In this document: piece after piece, positions 6,838 to 14,980 of the stretch
How positions within the stretch are numbered: position 1 is the first letter of the stretch
Layout of the letters: each line of letters opens with the position of its first letter
From: DASSNR01 sp036278935
Lineage (GTDB): Bacteria > Gemmatimonadota > Gemmatimonadetes > Gemmatimonadales > Gemmatimonadaceae
NCBI GenBank assembly: GCA_036278935.1
Contig: DASUKA010000162.1
Coordinates: 1 to 35,531, forward strand
Length of the DNA: 35,531 nucleotides
Reading direction: 5' to 3'
Notes under the pieces: model-generated
What the model was told of the DNA's origin: nothing
Database searches by the model: none
What the model saw: the letters and a program-made list of their open reading frames with translations, nothing else
Made by a program: the position numbers and the translations under genes

Positions 6838-9342
6838 ATGCCCCGCACTGCCCGCGCCCTCCTCGCGCTCTCCAGCATCGCCGTCGCCTCGTGCGCCGCG
6901 CCACGCGGCGGATCAGCCGCCACAGTCACCCCGCAACCAACCTCCACCGCGCGGGCCGCCACCGATACCGCCCGCACCACCATCGCCGCCAAGACCTCGG
7001 GCATGCTGCGGCGCGCGGGCTTCATCCCGCTCGACATCGACACGACCACCGGCAAGCTCTACCTCGAGATTCCGCGCGACTCCATGCGCGTGCTCTATTT
7101 CCTCTCGCTCGCCACCGGATTCGGCTCCAACCCCCTGGGTCTCGATCGCGGCTCGGAACAGGGGGAGTACGTGGCGCACTTCGCCCGCGCGGGCGATCGT
7201 ATGCTCCTCGTGCTCGAGAACTGGAACTACCGCAGCTCGGCCACGAACAACCCGGCGCACGTGCGCACGGTGGCCGAGGCGTTCCCGCCGAGCACCGTGG
7301 CGGCCATGCCGATTCTGGCGAGCGAGGACGGGCGCTTTCTAGTGGACGCCACCGACTTCGTCTATCACGACTGGTCAAACGTGGCGGCCACCATGGCGCG
7401 GAGTAATCAGGGGAGCTACGCGATCGCGCGCGATCGCTCGAGCATCTATCGGCCGTACACGAAGGCGTTTCCCGAGAACACCGAGATCGACGTCTCGCTC
7501 ACCTTCGCGCTCTCCGGCGGCCGGCCCGGCCGCATCGCCTCGACCATCCTGCCCGATGCGCGCGCCTTCACGCTCCGCCAGCATATGTCCTTTCTGCAGC
7601 TGCCGGACAGCGGGTACCATCCGCGCGCCTTCGACCCGCGCGTCGGCTTCTTCGGCATCACCTTCAAGGATTACGCGCAGCCCATCCAGGGCTCGCTCGA
7701 CCAGCGGTGGATCGCGCGCCACCGGCTGGAACGGATGAATCCGGCCGACCCCACGAGCCCCATCAAGAATCCAATCGTCTATTACATCGACCGTGGCATC
7801 CCCGAGCCTATTCGCACGGCGGTCAAGCAGGGCGTGAGCTGGTGGAGCGAGGCGTTCGACCGCGCGGGGCTCAAGGGAGCATTCGTGGTGAAGGACCTGC
7901 CGGAGGGCGTGGACCCCATGGACGCGCGCTACAACGTGGTGCAGTGGGAGAACCGGAACGAGCGCGGCTGGTCCATCGGCGGCTCGCTGGGCGATCCGCG
8001 CACCGGAGAGATCATCAAGGGGATGGCGCGGCTGGATTCACACCGCGAGCGCACGGACTACAATCTGTACGCGGGGCTCATGGGCGCGGCGTCCTCGTCG
8101 GCCGACACGGCGTTCGTGCTGGCGCGCGCCAGATCGAAGGCCGCGCACGAGGTGGGGCACACGCTCGGACTCGCGCACAACTTCATCGCGTCCACCTACG
8201 GCCGCGGCTCGGTGATGGACTACCCGCCGCCGCGCGCGACGCTCGATGCCAACGGCAACATCGATGTCTCCGATGCCTACGCGCAGGGGACCGGCGCGTA
8301 CGACATCTGGGCCATTCACTGGGGCTATGGCATCTTCCCGCCCGGAACGGAGCAGGATTCGCTGCGCGCGATCCTGGCCGACGGGTTGAAGAAGGGCTAC
8401 CTCTTTCTCTCGGATGCCGACGCGCGTCCCGACTTCGCCTCGGACCCGCGGGTGAATCTGTGGGACGATCAGGCCACCGCCGCGGGCTTTCTGCGCACGC
8501 AGATGGCCGTGCGGCGGGTGGCGATGCAGCGCTTCGGGCTGCGCAACATCCGAGCGGGCGAGCCGGTGGCGCTCTTGCAGGAGCGGTTCGTGCCCGTCTA
8601 CTTCATGCACCGCTACGCGCTGAGCTCGGCGGCGCGCACCATTGGCGGCATGGAGTACAGCAATGCCGTGAGCGGCGACGGGCAGCAGGCCACGCGGCCC
8701 ATCGGCGGGGCACAGCAACGCGCGGTGCTGCAGCTCTTCCTCGCGGCGTTGCAGCCGCGCGAGCTGGCGATCCCGGACACCGTGCTCACCCTGCTGGCGC
8801 CGCGTCCCTTCATGTACGCCGCCTCGCCGGAGCTCTTTGGCAGCCGTACGCGTCCCGCCTTCGACGAGCTGGGAGCCGCGAGATCGCTCGCGCAGATGAT
8901 TCTGGATGATCTGCTCCAGCGCGACCGCGCCGCACGGCTCGTGCAATTCGCGCCGCATCTGCCCCATGCCCTCACGCTCACCGATGTGATCGATTCACTC
9001 ACGGCGGCCACATGGAACCGTCCGGCGCCATCCAGCCCCACGCTGGCCGCGCTCCAGCGTGTGACGCAGCGCGCGCTCGCCGATCGCCTGATTGCCCTGG
9101 CGGCGGACACGCAGGCCTCTCCCGAAGTCCGGGCCATCGCCGAGCTGCACCTCACGCGGCTGCGCGCGACCGCGAACGCCCGGGCACGCGTGCATGGCAC
9201 CACCGCCTGGGCCGATGCCACACAGGCGCATTGGCTCGCGATCGCGGGGGAGATCACCCGGTGGCTCGAGCGCCGGGAGCTGCCCACGCCCACGCCGGCG
9301 CTCACACCGCCGCCGTTCGATCCGTTCGGTGGCGAGCCGTAG
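6838..9342 (+). CDS. Zinc-dependent metalloprotease lipoprotein (DUF5117/DUF4953 type)
   Basis: An 834-residue secreted protease. The N-terminus (MPRTARALLALSSIAVASC) is a lipoprotein signal with Cys19, followed by a Thr/Ala-rich linker. The central region (about 60-430) resembles the DUF5117 part of large metalloproteases common in Gemmatimonadota and Bacteroidota. The catalytic motif is H437-E-V-G-H441-TLGLA-H447, the metzincin pattern HExxHxxGxxH. It is followed by the Met-turn-like segment SVMDYPPP. The C-terminal third is helical with no recognised motif. It probably degrades proteins or peptides at the cell surface. No clear ribosome-binding site precedes 6838, but the signal peptide supports this start. 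Confidence 0.88.
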   Translation: MPRTARALLALSSIAVASCAAPRGGSAATVTPQPTSTARAATDTARTTIAAKTSGMLRRAGFIPLDIDTTTGKLYLEIPRDSMRVLYFLSLATGFGSNPLGLDRGSEQGEYVAHFARAGDRMLLVLENWNYRSSATNNPAHVRTVAEAFPPSTVAAMPILASEDGRFLVDATDFVYHDWSNVAATMARSNQGSYAIARDRSSIYRPYTKAFPENTEIDVSLTFALSGGRPGRIASTILPDARAFTLRQHMSFLQLPDSGYHPRAFDPRVGFFGITFKDYAQPIQGSLDQRWIARHRLERMNPADPTSPIKNPIVYYIDRGIPEPIRTAVKQGVSWWSEAFDRAGLKGAFVVKDLPEGVDPMDARYNVVQWENRNERGWSIGGSLGDPRTGEIIKGMARLDSHRERTDYNLYAGLMGAASSSADTAFVLARARSKAAHEVGHTLGLAHNFIASTYGRGSVMDYPPPRATLDANGNIDVSDAYAQGTGAYDIWAIHWGYGIFPPGTEQDSLRAILADGLKKGYLFLSDADARPDFASDPRVNLWDDQATAAGFLRTQMAVRRVAMQRFGLRNIRAGEPVALLQERFVPVYFMHRYALSSAARTIGGMEYSNAVSGDGQQATRPIGGAQQRAVLQLFLAALQPRELAIPDTVLTLLAPRPFMYAASPELFGSRTRPAFDELGAARSLAQMILDDLLQRDRAARLVQFAPHLPHALTLTDVIDSLTAATWNRPAPSSPTLAALQRVTQRALADRLIALAADTQASPEVRAIAELHLTRLRATANARARVHGTTAWADATQAHWLAIAGEITRWLERRELPTPTPALTPPPFDPFGGEP

Positions 9343-10366
9343 CTCGGCGGGCAGAGGGCTGCCGGCGTGGATCGGGCGGCGCGCTTCCAACGTGCATCGT
9401 CGCCCGAACGCCGTGGGGGGCGTGGCGTGCGCGACCTTTTTCGCGATCGTGGTCGCACTGTTCGCGCTCGCACCCGACGCCTGGCGCGCGACAGCCACGC
9501 CGGCGGTCATTGTCGCATCGGCCGTACTGGCGCTCGCCGCCGGTTTTGCGGTGGCGCTGCTGCTGGAGCTGCGCCACCCGTGCATTGCGGATGTCCGCGA
9601 GGCGGAAGTGATTGCGGGCGCGCGCGTGCTGGTCACGATCCGGCCACAGCGCGTGATCCCCGAGCGCACACGCCGCCGGGCGGACCGCGAGCTGCCTCCC
9701 CTTATCCGACCCGTATCGGAGAGCTACCAGCTGCTCTACACCCAGCTCGCGGATGGAGCCTTCAACCTGCCACTGGTGGCTGTGGTGGGGGATCGACCGA
9801 TGGTGTGCGCCGCCGTGGCAGCCAACCTTGCGGCCGCGGCGGCTCGCCAACCGCGGGGCACGCTGCTGGTGGACACCGACCGCGATGCGCGTTCCGGCGC
9901 GCTGGTGATGCAGGTGCCCGTGGCGCCCGGCCTTGCGGACGTGCTGGTGAATCGCCTGGAGTGGCCGGCCGTGGTGCACACGGTGCAGGTGGGGCGTGAC
10001 TGCACGGTGGATGTGCTGCCGAGCGGGGCGGCGGCGGGCGCGGTGCCGCTCGACGCCACGCTGGAGGCGTTCCGGCACGAGCTCACCCGCTTGGGGCGGC
10101 GCTATGAGGCGGTTATCGTGAACATGCCGGCGGTACAGGGTGTCGTTCCCGCGGCGGTAGCCGGCGTGGAGAACGTTGTGCTCTGCACGAGCGTTGGAGC
10201 AACGTCGGTGGCCACGCTGCGCGCGCTCGCTGAGGGCGTGGCCGCTCACGGCGCGCGTGTGCGGGGGCTGGTGCTCTGGGAGATGGAGGAGCCGGCGCTC
10301 CCACTCGAGCCACCGCCACCAAGGCGTGCAGCCACGCGCGCCGCCGGTACCGCACTCAGTCGCTGA
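9329..10366 (+). CDS. BY-kinase/CpsD-like protein lacking the P-loop
   Basis: The C-terminal 200 residues have the outline of a bacterial tyrosine kinase (CpsD/Wzc ATPase half): a regulator of exopolysaccharide assembly that normally binds ATP. Two membrane segments (CATFFAIVVALFALAP and VIVASAVLALAAGFAVALLL) are followed by a short linker as in the Wzz-kinase junction. Then come SYQLLYTQL, VAVVGDRPMVCAAVAANLA, GTLLVDTDRD and GLADVLVNRLEWP. The second of these stands where Walker A (GxxxxGKS/T) should be and has no GKS/T, and the C-terminus has no Tyr cluster. The kinase is therefore probably inactive. The start is uncertain: GTG 9329 overlaps the protease gene by 14 bases, and GTG 9392 is an alternative. 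Two glycosyltransferase genes follow nearby. Confidence 0.7.
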   Translation: MASRSSAGRGLPAWIGRRASNVHRRPNAVGGVACATFFAIVVALFALAPDAWRATATPAVIVASAVLALAAGFAVALLLELRHPCIADVREAEVIAGARVLVTIRPQRVIPERTRRRADRELPPLIRPVSESYQLLYTQLADGAFNLPLVAVVGDRPMVCAAVAANLAAAAARQPRGTLLVDTDRDARSGALVMQVPVAPGLADVLVNRLEWPAVVHTVQVGRDCTVDVLPSGAAAGAVPLDATLEAFRHELTRLGRRYEAVIVNMPAVQGVVPAAVAGVENVVLCTSVGATSVATLRALAEGVAAHGARVRGLVLWEMEEPALPLEPPPPRRAATRAAGTALSR

Positions 10367-10383
10367 ACACTCATGGAACACGT

Positions 10384-10878
10384 ATGGCCGAACTGACGCT
10401 GGATCTGCAGGGAGTCCCCAAGCCGCACGCCTACGCTGAGCTGGCGGACGCCGTGGAGCACGTGCTCGAAGGGATATCGGATGAGATCGCCGCGATGTCC
10501 ACCATCGCATCGCTCGTCCACCACGCATTTGGATTTCTGTGGACGGGCTTTTACCGCGTGGTGGAGCCGGACCGGCTGCTGCGCGTGGGGCCATACCAGG
10601 GCACGCTCGGCTGCATCGAGATCGCATTCGGCGCGGGGGTGTGCGGCGTGGCCGCGGCCGAGCGCCGAGCGCTCATCGTGCGCGACGTGAACGCCTTCCC
10701 AGGGCACATCGTGTGCGACGCGCGCGCCCGCTCGGAGATCGTGGTGCCCGTGCGTTCCGGCACGGACCGGCTGCTCGGCGTGCTGGACATCGATTCGGCG
10801 GAGCCGGCGACGTTCGATGACGACGACCAGCGCGGGTTGGAGCGTGTGATCGAGTGGTTCGCCCGGCACGTGGCGTGA
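10384..10878 (+). CDS. msrC: Free methionine-(R)-sulfoxide reductase (GAF type)
   Basis: A 164-residue GAF-fold enzyme that reduces free methionine-R-sulfoxide using thioredoxin, protecting against oxidation in the cytosol. The three family cysteines are all present: C77 (GTLGCIEI), C87 (GAGVCG) and C111 (HIVCDA). The surrounding blocks GFYRV, VGPYQG, DVNAFPGHI and SEIVVPV also match. The C-terminal VLDIDS and FDDDDQRGLE are the usual end of the fold. Length is as expected for the family (about 160). It begins 18 bases after the BY-kinase-like gene on the same strand, so the two are probably co-transcribed. Confidence 0.92.
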   Translation: MAELTLDLQGVPKPHAYAELADAVEHVLEGISDEIAAMSTIASLVHHAFGFLWTGFYRVVEPDRLLRVGPYQGTLGCIEIAFGAGVCGVAAAERRALIVRDVNAFPGHIVCDARARSEIVVPVRSGTDRLLGVLDIDSAEPATFDDDDQRGLERVIEWFARHVA

Positions 10879-11029
10879 GGGCGTGCGCGCGCGGCGGCGC
10901 TCGCGGGGAGGACGCGCGAGTACATGCAGCGCCGCGGGATGTGTCGCGGCGGCGGTGCACAGGGCATATATTCGTCCAGCGTTGCCGCAGGGCACCACTC
11001 GCTCCTTCCTGCTGTTCCTTCGAGTGTCG

Positions 11030-11662
11030 ATGACGACGGGCTATTCGGATCGCATCAACCACGCCTTCGCGTTCGCTGCCAAGCACCACGATCAGCAGGT
11101 GCGGAAAGGCACCCGGCTTCCCTACCTCACGCGCGCACCGAACGTCGCCGTCATTCTCACGCGCTACGGCCAGCCCGATGAAACCGTCATTGCCGGGATC
11201 CTCTACGACGTCGCCGAGGACTACGTGCGCGAGGGAAGCGTCGCGGACCGCTTGGAGCAGCGCATCGGTGGAAAGTTCGGCGCCGATGTGTTGCGCACGC
11301 TGCTCGCGGTGGTCGAGCGTCGCGACGACGATGCCGGAACGGAGATGTCGCACGAGGAGCGGCGCGACGATCTGCTCGCGCGGCTGAGCGATGCGCCCAC
11401 GGAGAGCAAGTGGGTGCTGGCCGCTGATCAGTTACATGGCGGGAGCGCGCTGCTGGGCGATCTCTGCCGCACGGACTTTCCGGAAACAGTGTGGGCGCGC
11501 TTCGCGGCCGGCCGGGAGGGAACCGTGCGATGGTATCGGCGGCTGTACGAGCGCCTGGTGGACACCGGGTTCGATGCGCCGATCATGCGCGAGTTCGACG
11601 CCATGGCCGGCGCGCTCGAGGAGCGGGCGCGCCGGCCGGTCGACGCGGAGGACGGAGCGTAG
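11030..11662 (+). CDS. Degenerate HD-domain protein related to SpoT/MESH1 hydrolases
   Basis: A 210-residue protein related to (p)ppGpp-hydrolase type HD domains. The order of blocks is kept: HAFAFAAKHHDQQVRKGT, PYLTRAPNVAVIL, GILYDVAED and VLAADQLH. Two metal ligands are missing, however. The His of the usual 'YLTHP' is R35, and the His of the 'HD' pair is Y59 (YD instead of HD). D60, E63/D64 and D133 remain. The hydrolase activity is therefore probably lost or changed. ATG 11030 is chosen because the upstream part of the frame is Arg/Ala-rich and includes the likely promoter (TATATT at 10967-10972). The protein is cytosolic; a role as a binding or regulatory protein is speculation. Confidence 0.75.
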   Translation: MTTGYSDRINHAFAFAAKHHDQQVRKGTRLPYLTRAPNVAVILTRYGQPDETVIAGILYDVAEDYVREGSVADRLEQRIGGKFGADVLRTLLAVVERRDDDAGTEMSHEERRDDLLARLSDAPTESKWVLAADQLHGGSALLGDLCRTDFPETVWARFAAGREGTVRWYRRLYERLVDTGFDAPIMREFDAMAGALEERARRPVDAEDGA

Positions 11663-11822
11663 CTGCACGCGGGCTGCCGCGTGAGCGTCCCTGACGGCGG
11701 CCATGCTGATCCCTCCGTGATGCGGTTGCGGGGTTCGATCGTCATTATCAGCAGCAGCGGCGGCGGAGCGCGCTCGCGGTGGTCCGTCGCTTCCCTCCAC
11801 CCATGCGCCATCCATCACTCGC

Positions 11823-13082
11823 ATGCGCATCCTCACGCTTTGTTACGAGTTTCCTCCGATTGGCGGTGGCGGAGCGCGAGTGGCGTACGGCCTCGCGCGG
11901 GAGCTCGTGCGCTCCGGCGAGGAGGTGGATCTCGTCACCACGCGCTTTGGCGGATTGCGCGCGCTGGAACGCGTGGACGGCGTGCAGGTGCATCGGGTGC
12001 GCGCGCTCCGGTCGCGCGAATGCGCCTCCACGCCCATCGAGCTCGCGTCCTACGTGACGGCCGCACTCCCTGCCGCGCTGCGGCTGGTGCGGTCGCGGCG
12101 GTACGACATCAACCACACGCATTTCATCTTTCCCGATGGCATCGTGGCGTACGCGCTCTGGCGGCGTACCGGTCTGCCGTACGTCATCACGGCGCACGGC
12201 TCCGATGTCCCGGGCTATAACCCGGAGCGCTTCGGCTACATTCATCACGCGCTGGCGCCGCTCTGGCGCACTATCGTCCGGCATGCGGCGGGGCTGGTGT
12301 GCTCCAGCGAGAGTCTTCGCACGCTCGTGCGCGCGCGACATGCCGGCCTCGATCCCATCCTGATCCCGAACGGTATCGACCCTGAGCGCTTCTGCCCGGA
12401 CCGTGAGAAGCGGCGGCGCGTGCTCGTGGTGAGCCGGATGGTGGAGCGCAAAGGCGTGCAGTATCTGCTTGATGCGCTTCAGGGGGTGGACACCGGCTAT
12501 GAGGTGCACATTGTGGGCGACGGGCCGTACCTGAGCGCGTTGCGCGAGCAGGCGGATCAGCTGGGCGTGCCCGTCTGCTTCCACGGGTGGCTGGACAACG
12601 GGTCCCGGGAGCTGCGCACACTCTACGAGGAGTCGAGCATCTTCGTGCTGACCTCGGAGTCCGAGAACTTTCCCATCGTGCTGCTGGAGGCCATGACGGC
12701 GGGGATGGCGATCATCACCACCGCGTCCACCGGGTGCGCGGAAGTAGTAGGCGATGCCGCCGAGCTCGTCCCCCCGCGTGACAGCGTGGCGCTGCGCACG
12801 GCGCTGGTGGCACTCATGGGTGATCCGGAGCGGCGCCGCCGGCTGGGAATGGCGGCGCGACGGCAGCTGGAGGAGCGGTTCAGCTGGCAGGCCGTGGCGC
12901 GAGAGTACGTGCGCTGCTACGAACGCGTGGTGCCGTACGTGGCGGATCCGCTCCGCTTTCCGGTCGCTCTGCCGAGCGCCGGGGCGGGCTACCGGATGCC
13001 GGCGGAGCGCCGCACGCCGCACGCCACGCCGGAGTTGGCCGGGAGGCCCGAGATCGGCCGGCGCGGTCACGCCGCAACATGA
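11823..13082 (+). CDS. Glycosyltransferase family 4 (first of two)
   Basis: A 419-residue GT-B fold retaining glycosyltransferase that would transfer a sugar from a nucleotide donor to a glycan or lipid acceptor. The N-terminal domain has the glycine loop YEFPPIGGGGARVAYGLA and ITAHGSDVPGY. The C-terminal donor domain has IPNGIDPERFCPD, VVSRMVERKGVQYLLDAL, VGDGPY and the E-x7-E motif in SESENFPIVLLEAM. The last 50 residues are Arg/Pro-rich and outside the fold. The gene precedes a second GT4 by 52 bases. With the BY-kinase-like gene this suggests envelope or exopolysaccharide synthesis, although no flippase or polymerase is in the window. Confidence 0.88.
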   Translation: MRILTLCYEFPPIGGGGARVAYGLARELVRSGEEVDLVTTRFGGLRALERVDGVQVHRVRALRSRECASTPIELASYVTAALPAALRLVRSRRYDINHTHFIFPDGIVAYALWRRTGLPYVITAHGSDVPGYNPERFGYIHHALAPLWRTIVRHAAGLVCSSESLRTLVRARHAGLDPILIPNGIDPERFCPDREKRRRVLVVSRMVERKGVQYLLDALQGVDTGYEVHIVGDGPYLSALREQADQLGVPVCFHGWLDNGSRELRTLYEESSIFVLTSESENFPIVLLEAMTAGMAIITTASTGCAEVVGDAAELVPPRDSVALRTALVALMGDPERRRRLGMAARRQLEERFSWQAVAREYVRCYERVVPYVADPLRFPVALPSAGAGYRMPAERRTPHATPELAGRPEIGRRGHAAT

Positions 13083-13134
13083 TGACACTCGATCGCGGCG
13101 CACGGAACGGGGAGGGGGAAAGGGAGGGATCCGC

Positions 13135-14301
13135 GTGCGGGTGTGTCTGATCGCCGTCGAGATCTTCGCGTGGGGGAAGTACGGCGGGTTCGGGCGGGCG
13201 ACCCGCACCATCGGGCGCGAGCTGGTGAAGCGCGGCATCGATGTATCGGCCGTGGTGCCGCGTCGTGGCGGACAGCGGCCTGTCGAGATACTGGACGGCA
13301 TCACGGTCCGCGGTTTTTCGCCGCGCTCCCCCTGGCAGGCGACACGGCTGCTCCGGGAGTGCGATGCGGACGTCTACCACTCCTGCGAGCCGTCCTTCGC
13401 GAGCTACCTCGCCATGCGCGCGATGCCGCATCGCGTGCATGTGGCGACGGTACGTGATCCGCGGGAGCTGCGCGACTGGATGATGGAGTTCGATCGTCCT
13501 TCGCGCAGCAAGCTCCAGGTCACGCGCAACTACCTGTACGAGAGCAACCCGCTGGTGCGGCGCGCCGTGCGTCGCATGGACGCCGTCTTCGCGCCGGCCA
13601 GGTCGCTGGTGTCCAAGGCGCGAGCGCTCTACGGTCTGACCACCGATCCGGTCTTTCTCCCCACACCGGTGGCCATCCCGCCCTCCGTGACCAAGACCGA
13701 CCGGCCGACGGTGTGCTATCTGGCGCGGCTGGATCGCCGCAAGCGGCCGACGCTCTTTCTCGATCTCGCGCGCGACTTTCCGGACGTCACCTTCATTGCC
13801 ATGGGCGGCTCGCGCGACGCGCGCTGGGAGCAGTCGCTCCACGACCGGTACGCGGACGTACCCAACCTGGAGATGACCGGCTTCGTGGACCAGTTCAACA
13901 CTGGTCTCCACGCCAGCATCCTCGAGCGGAGCTGGATCATGGTGAACACGGCGAGCCGCGAAGGGCTTCCCAACGCCTTTCTCGAGGCGGCCGCGCACCG
14001 GTGCGCGATCCTCAGTCATGTGGACCCGGACGGCTTTGCGTCGGAATTCGGCTACCATGCCCGCACGGACGACTTCCAGTGGGGACTGCGCTACCTGCTG
14101 GAGAGCGGGCAGTGGCGGGAGCGCGGCCAACGCGGCTACGAGCACGTGCGCTCGACGTTCGAGGTGGAGCATGCGATGGACCAGCACGTGGCCTGGTACG
14201 AGACGCTGCTGTCGGATCGCCGCCCGCGGCGCCCGCGCGCGGGTAGAGAGGAGCGAGGGGAAAGGAGAAAGCAGAAAGGAGGAACTGCGCGCGGGGGATG
14301 A
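13135..14301 (+). CDS. Glycosyltransferase family 4 (second of two)
   Basis: A 388-residue GT-B glycosyltransferase, distinct in sequence from its neighbour. It begins VRVCLIAVEIFAWGKYGGFG, has the interdomain block VCYLARLDRRKRPTLFLDLA and the donor-site E-x7-E in REGLPNAFLEAA. GTG 13135 is chosen because AGGGAGGG stands 6 bases upstream. A longer frame upstream overlaps the first GT gene and is not protein-like. The C-terminus is odd: from about residue 365 it is RRPRRPRAGREERGERRKQK, encoded by the left arm of a polypurine inverted repeat. The original stop has probably been lost by insertion or growth of that repeat, adding a basic tail. Confidence 0.86.
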   Translation: MRVCLIAVEIFAWGKYGGFGRATRTIGRELVKRGIDVSAVVPRRGGQRPVEILDGITVRGFSPRSPWQATRLLRECDADVYHSCEPSFASYLAMRAMPHRVHVATVRDPRELRDWMMEFDRPSRSKLQVTRNYLYESNPLVRRAVRRMDAVFAPARSLVSKARALYGLTTDPVFLPTPVAIPPSVTKTDRPTVCYLARLDRRKRPTLFLDLARDFPDVTFIAMGGSRDARWEQSLHDRYADVPNLEMTGFVDQFNTGLHASILERSWIMVNTASREGLPNAFLEAAAHRCAILSHVDPDGFASEFGYHARTDDFQWGLRYLLESGQWRERGQRGYEHVRSTFEVEHAMDQHVAWYETLLSDRRPRRPRAGREERGERRKQKGGTARGG

Positions 14302-14353
14302 TGCCCTCTACGGGAGCCGGGTCCTTTCTCCTCTCTCTTTTCTCCTCGCTCCT
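14245..14353. repeat. Polypurine/polypyrimidine inverted repeat, copy 1
   Basis: The left arm (14245-14282) is almost pure purine, built of GAGAGGAG and GGAAAGGAG words. The right arm (14323-14353) is nearly its reverse complement (CTTTCTCCTCTCTC type). The arms share about 80-90% of positions by eye. The left arm codes the tail of the second glycosyltransferase and contains part of its end. The right arm lies in the mscL leader. It can fold as a long hairpin or form triplex DNA. Confidence 0.8.
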
Positions 14354-14420
14354 GATCTCGCCCTGGCCTTCCCGCTCTCCGCTCCTGATATTGGCCTCGT
14401 CCTCAACCGCGAGGCCCGAA

Positions 14421-14852
14421 ATGTGGAGCGAGTTCAAGGCATTTCTGATCAAACAGAACGTCCTGGCCCTGGGTATCGCCGTCGTGCTTGGTGTGGCACT
14501 GAACACCGTGGTGCAGGCGGTCGTCAACGATGCCATCATGCCCATTGTCACGGTCTTCACGCCGAAGGGAACGTGGCAGACCGCGCTCTGGAACGTCGGC
14601 CCGTTCCACTTCAAGCCGGGTGATCTTGCCAGCGCGGTATTGAACTTCCTCATCATCGGCTTCGTCTGCTGGCGCATCACGAAGGCCTTCATCAAGCCCG
14701 CGCCCGCCGCGCCGGCGCCGGCCACCAAGCCCTGTCCCTACTGCCGCATGCAGATCGACGCGGCCGCGAGCCGCTGTCCGCATTGCACGAGCGCCCTGGA
14801 CGTCGCGCCCGCACTGTCCATGGGGAGCAGTGGTCAGGCGGCGCCCGTGTAG
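14421..14852 (+). CDS. mscL: Large-conductance mechanosensitive channel MscL with zinc-ribbon tail
   Basis: MscL opens under membrane tension to release solutes on osmotic downshock. The N-terminal helix and TM1 are MWSEFKAFLIKQNVLALG and IAVVLGVALNTVVQAVVNDAIMP. TM2 is ASAVLNFLIIGFVCWRIT (70-87). Instead of the usual C-terminal helix bundle, the protein ends with a Pro/Ala linker and a zinc-ribbon pattern: C105-P-Y-C108 and C119-P-H-C122, then TSAL. The length of 143 is normal. ATG 14421 is selected because the family similarity begins exactly there; the upstream open frame lies in the polypurine repeat. It is an inner-membrane homopentamer by family. Confidence 0.88.
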   Translation: MWSEFKAFLIKQNVLALGIAVVLGVALNTVVQAVVNDAIMPIVTVFTPKGTWQTALWNVGPFHFKPGDLASAVLNFLIIGFVCWRITKAFIKPAPAAPAPATKPCPYCRMQIDAAASRCPHCTSALDVAPALSMGSSGQAAPV

Positions 14853-14869
14853 TAGCCGATAGCCGACAG

Positions 14870-14977
14870 CAGAGAGGAGACAGGAGAAAGGAGAGAGGAG
14901 AAAGGGGCTGGCTCCCGGAAGAGAGTTCCATCCCCGCGAGCCGTTTCTCCTTTCTCCTCTCTCCTGTCTCCTCTCTG
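14870..14977. repeat. Polypurine/polypyrimidine inverted repeat, copy 2
   Basis: The left arm (14870-14905) is CAGAGAGGAGACAGGAG followed by more GA-rich sequence. The right arm (14943-14977) is its near-exact reverse complement. The loop also contains a GGCTC/GAGCC pair. The element fills the gap between the convergent mscL and ispG genes and can act as a terminator from both sides. It is the same word class as copy 1, about 600 bases away. Confidence 0.85.
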
Positions 14978-14980
14978 CCC

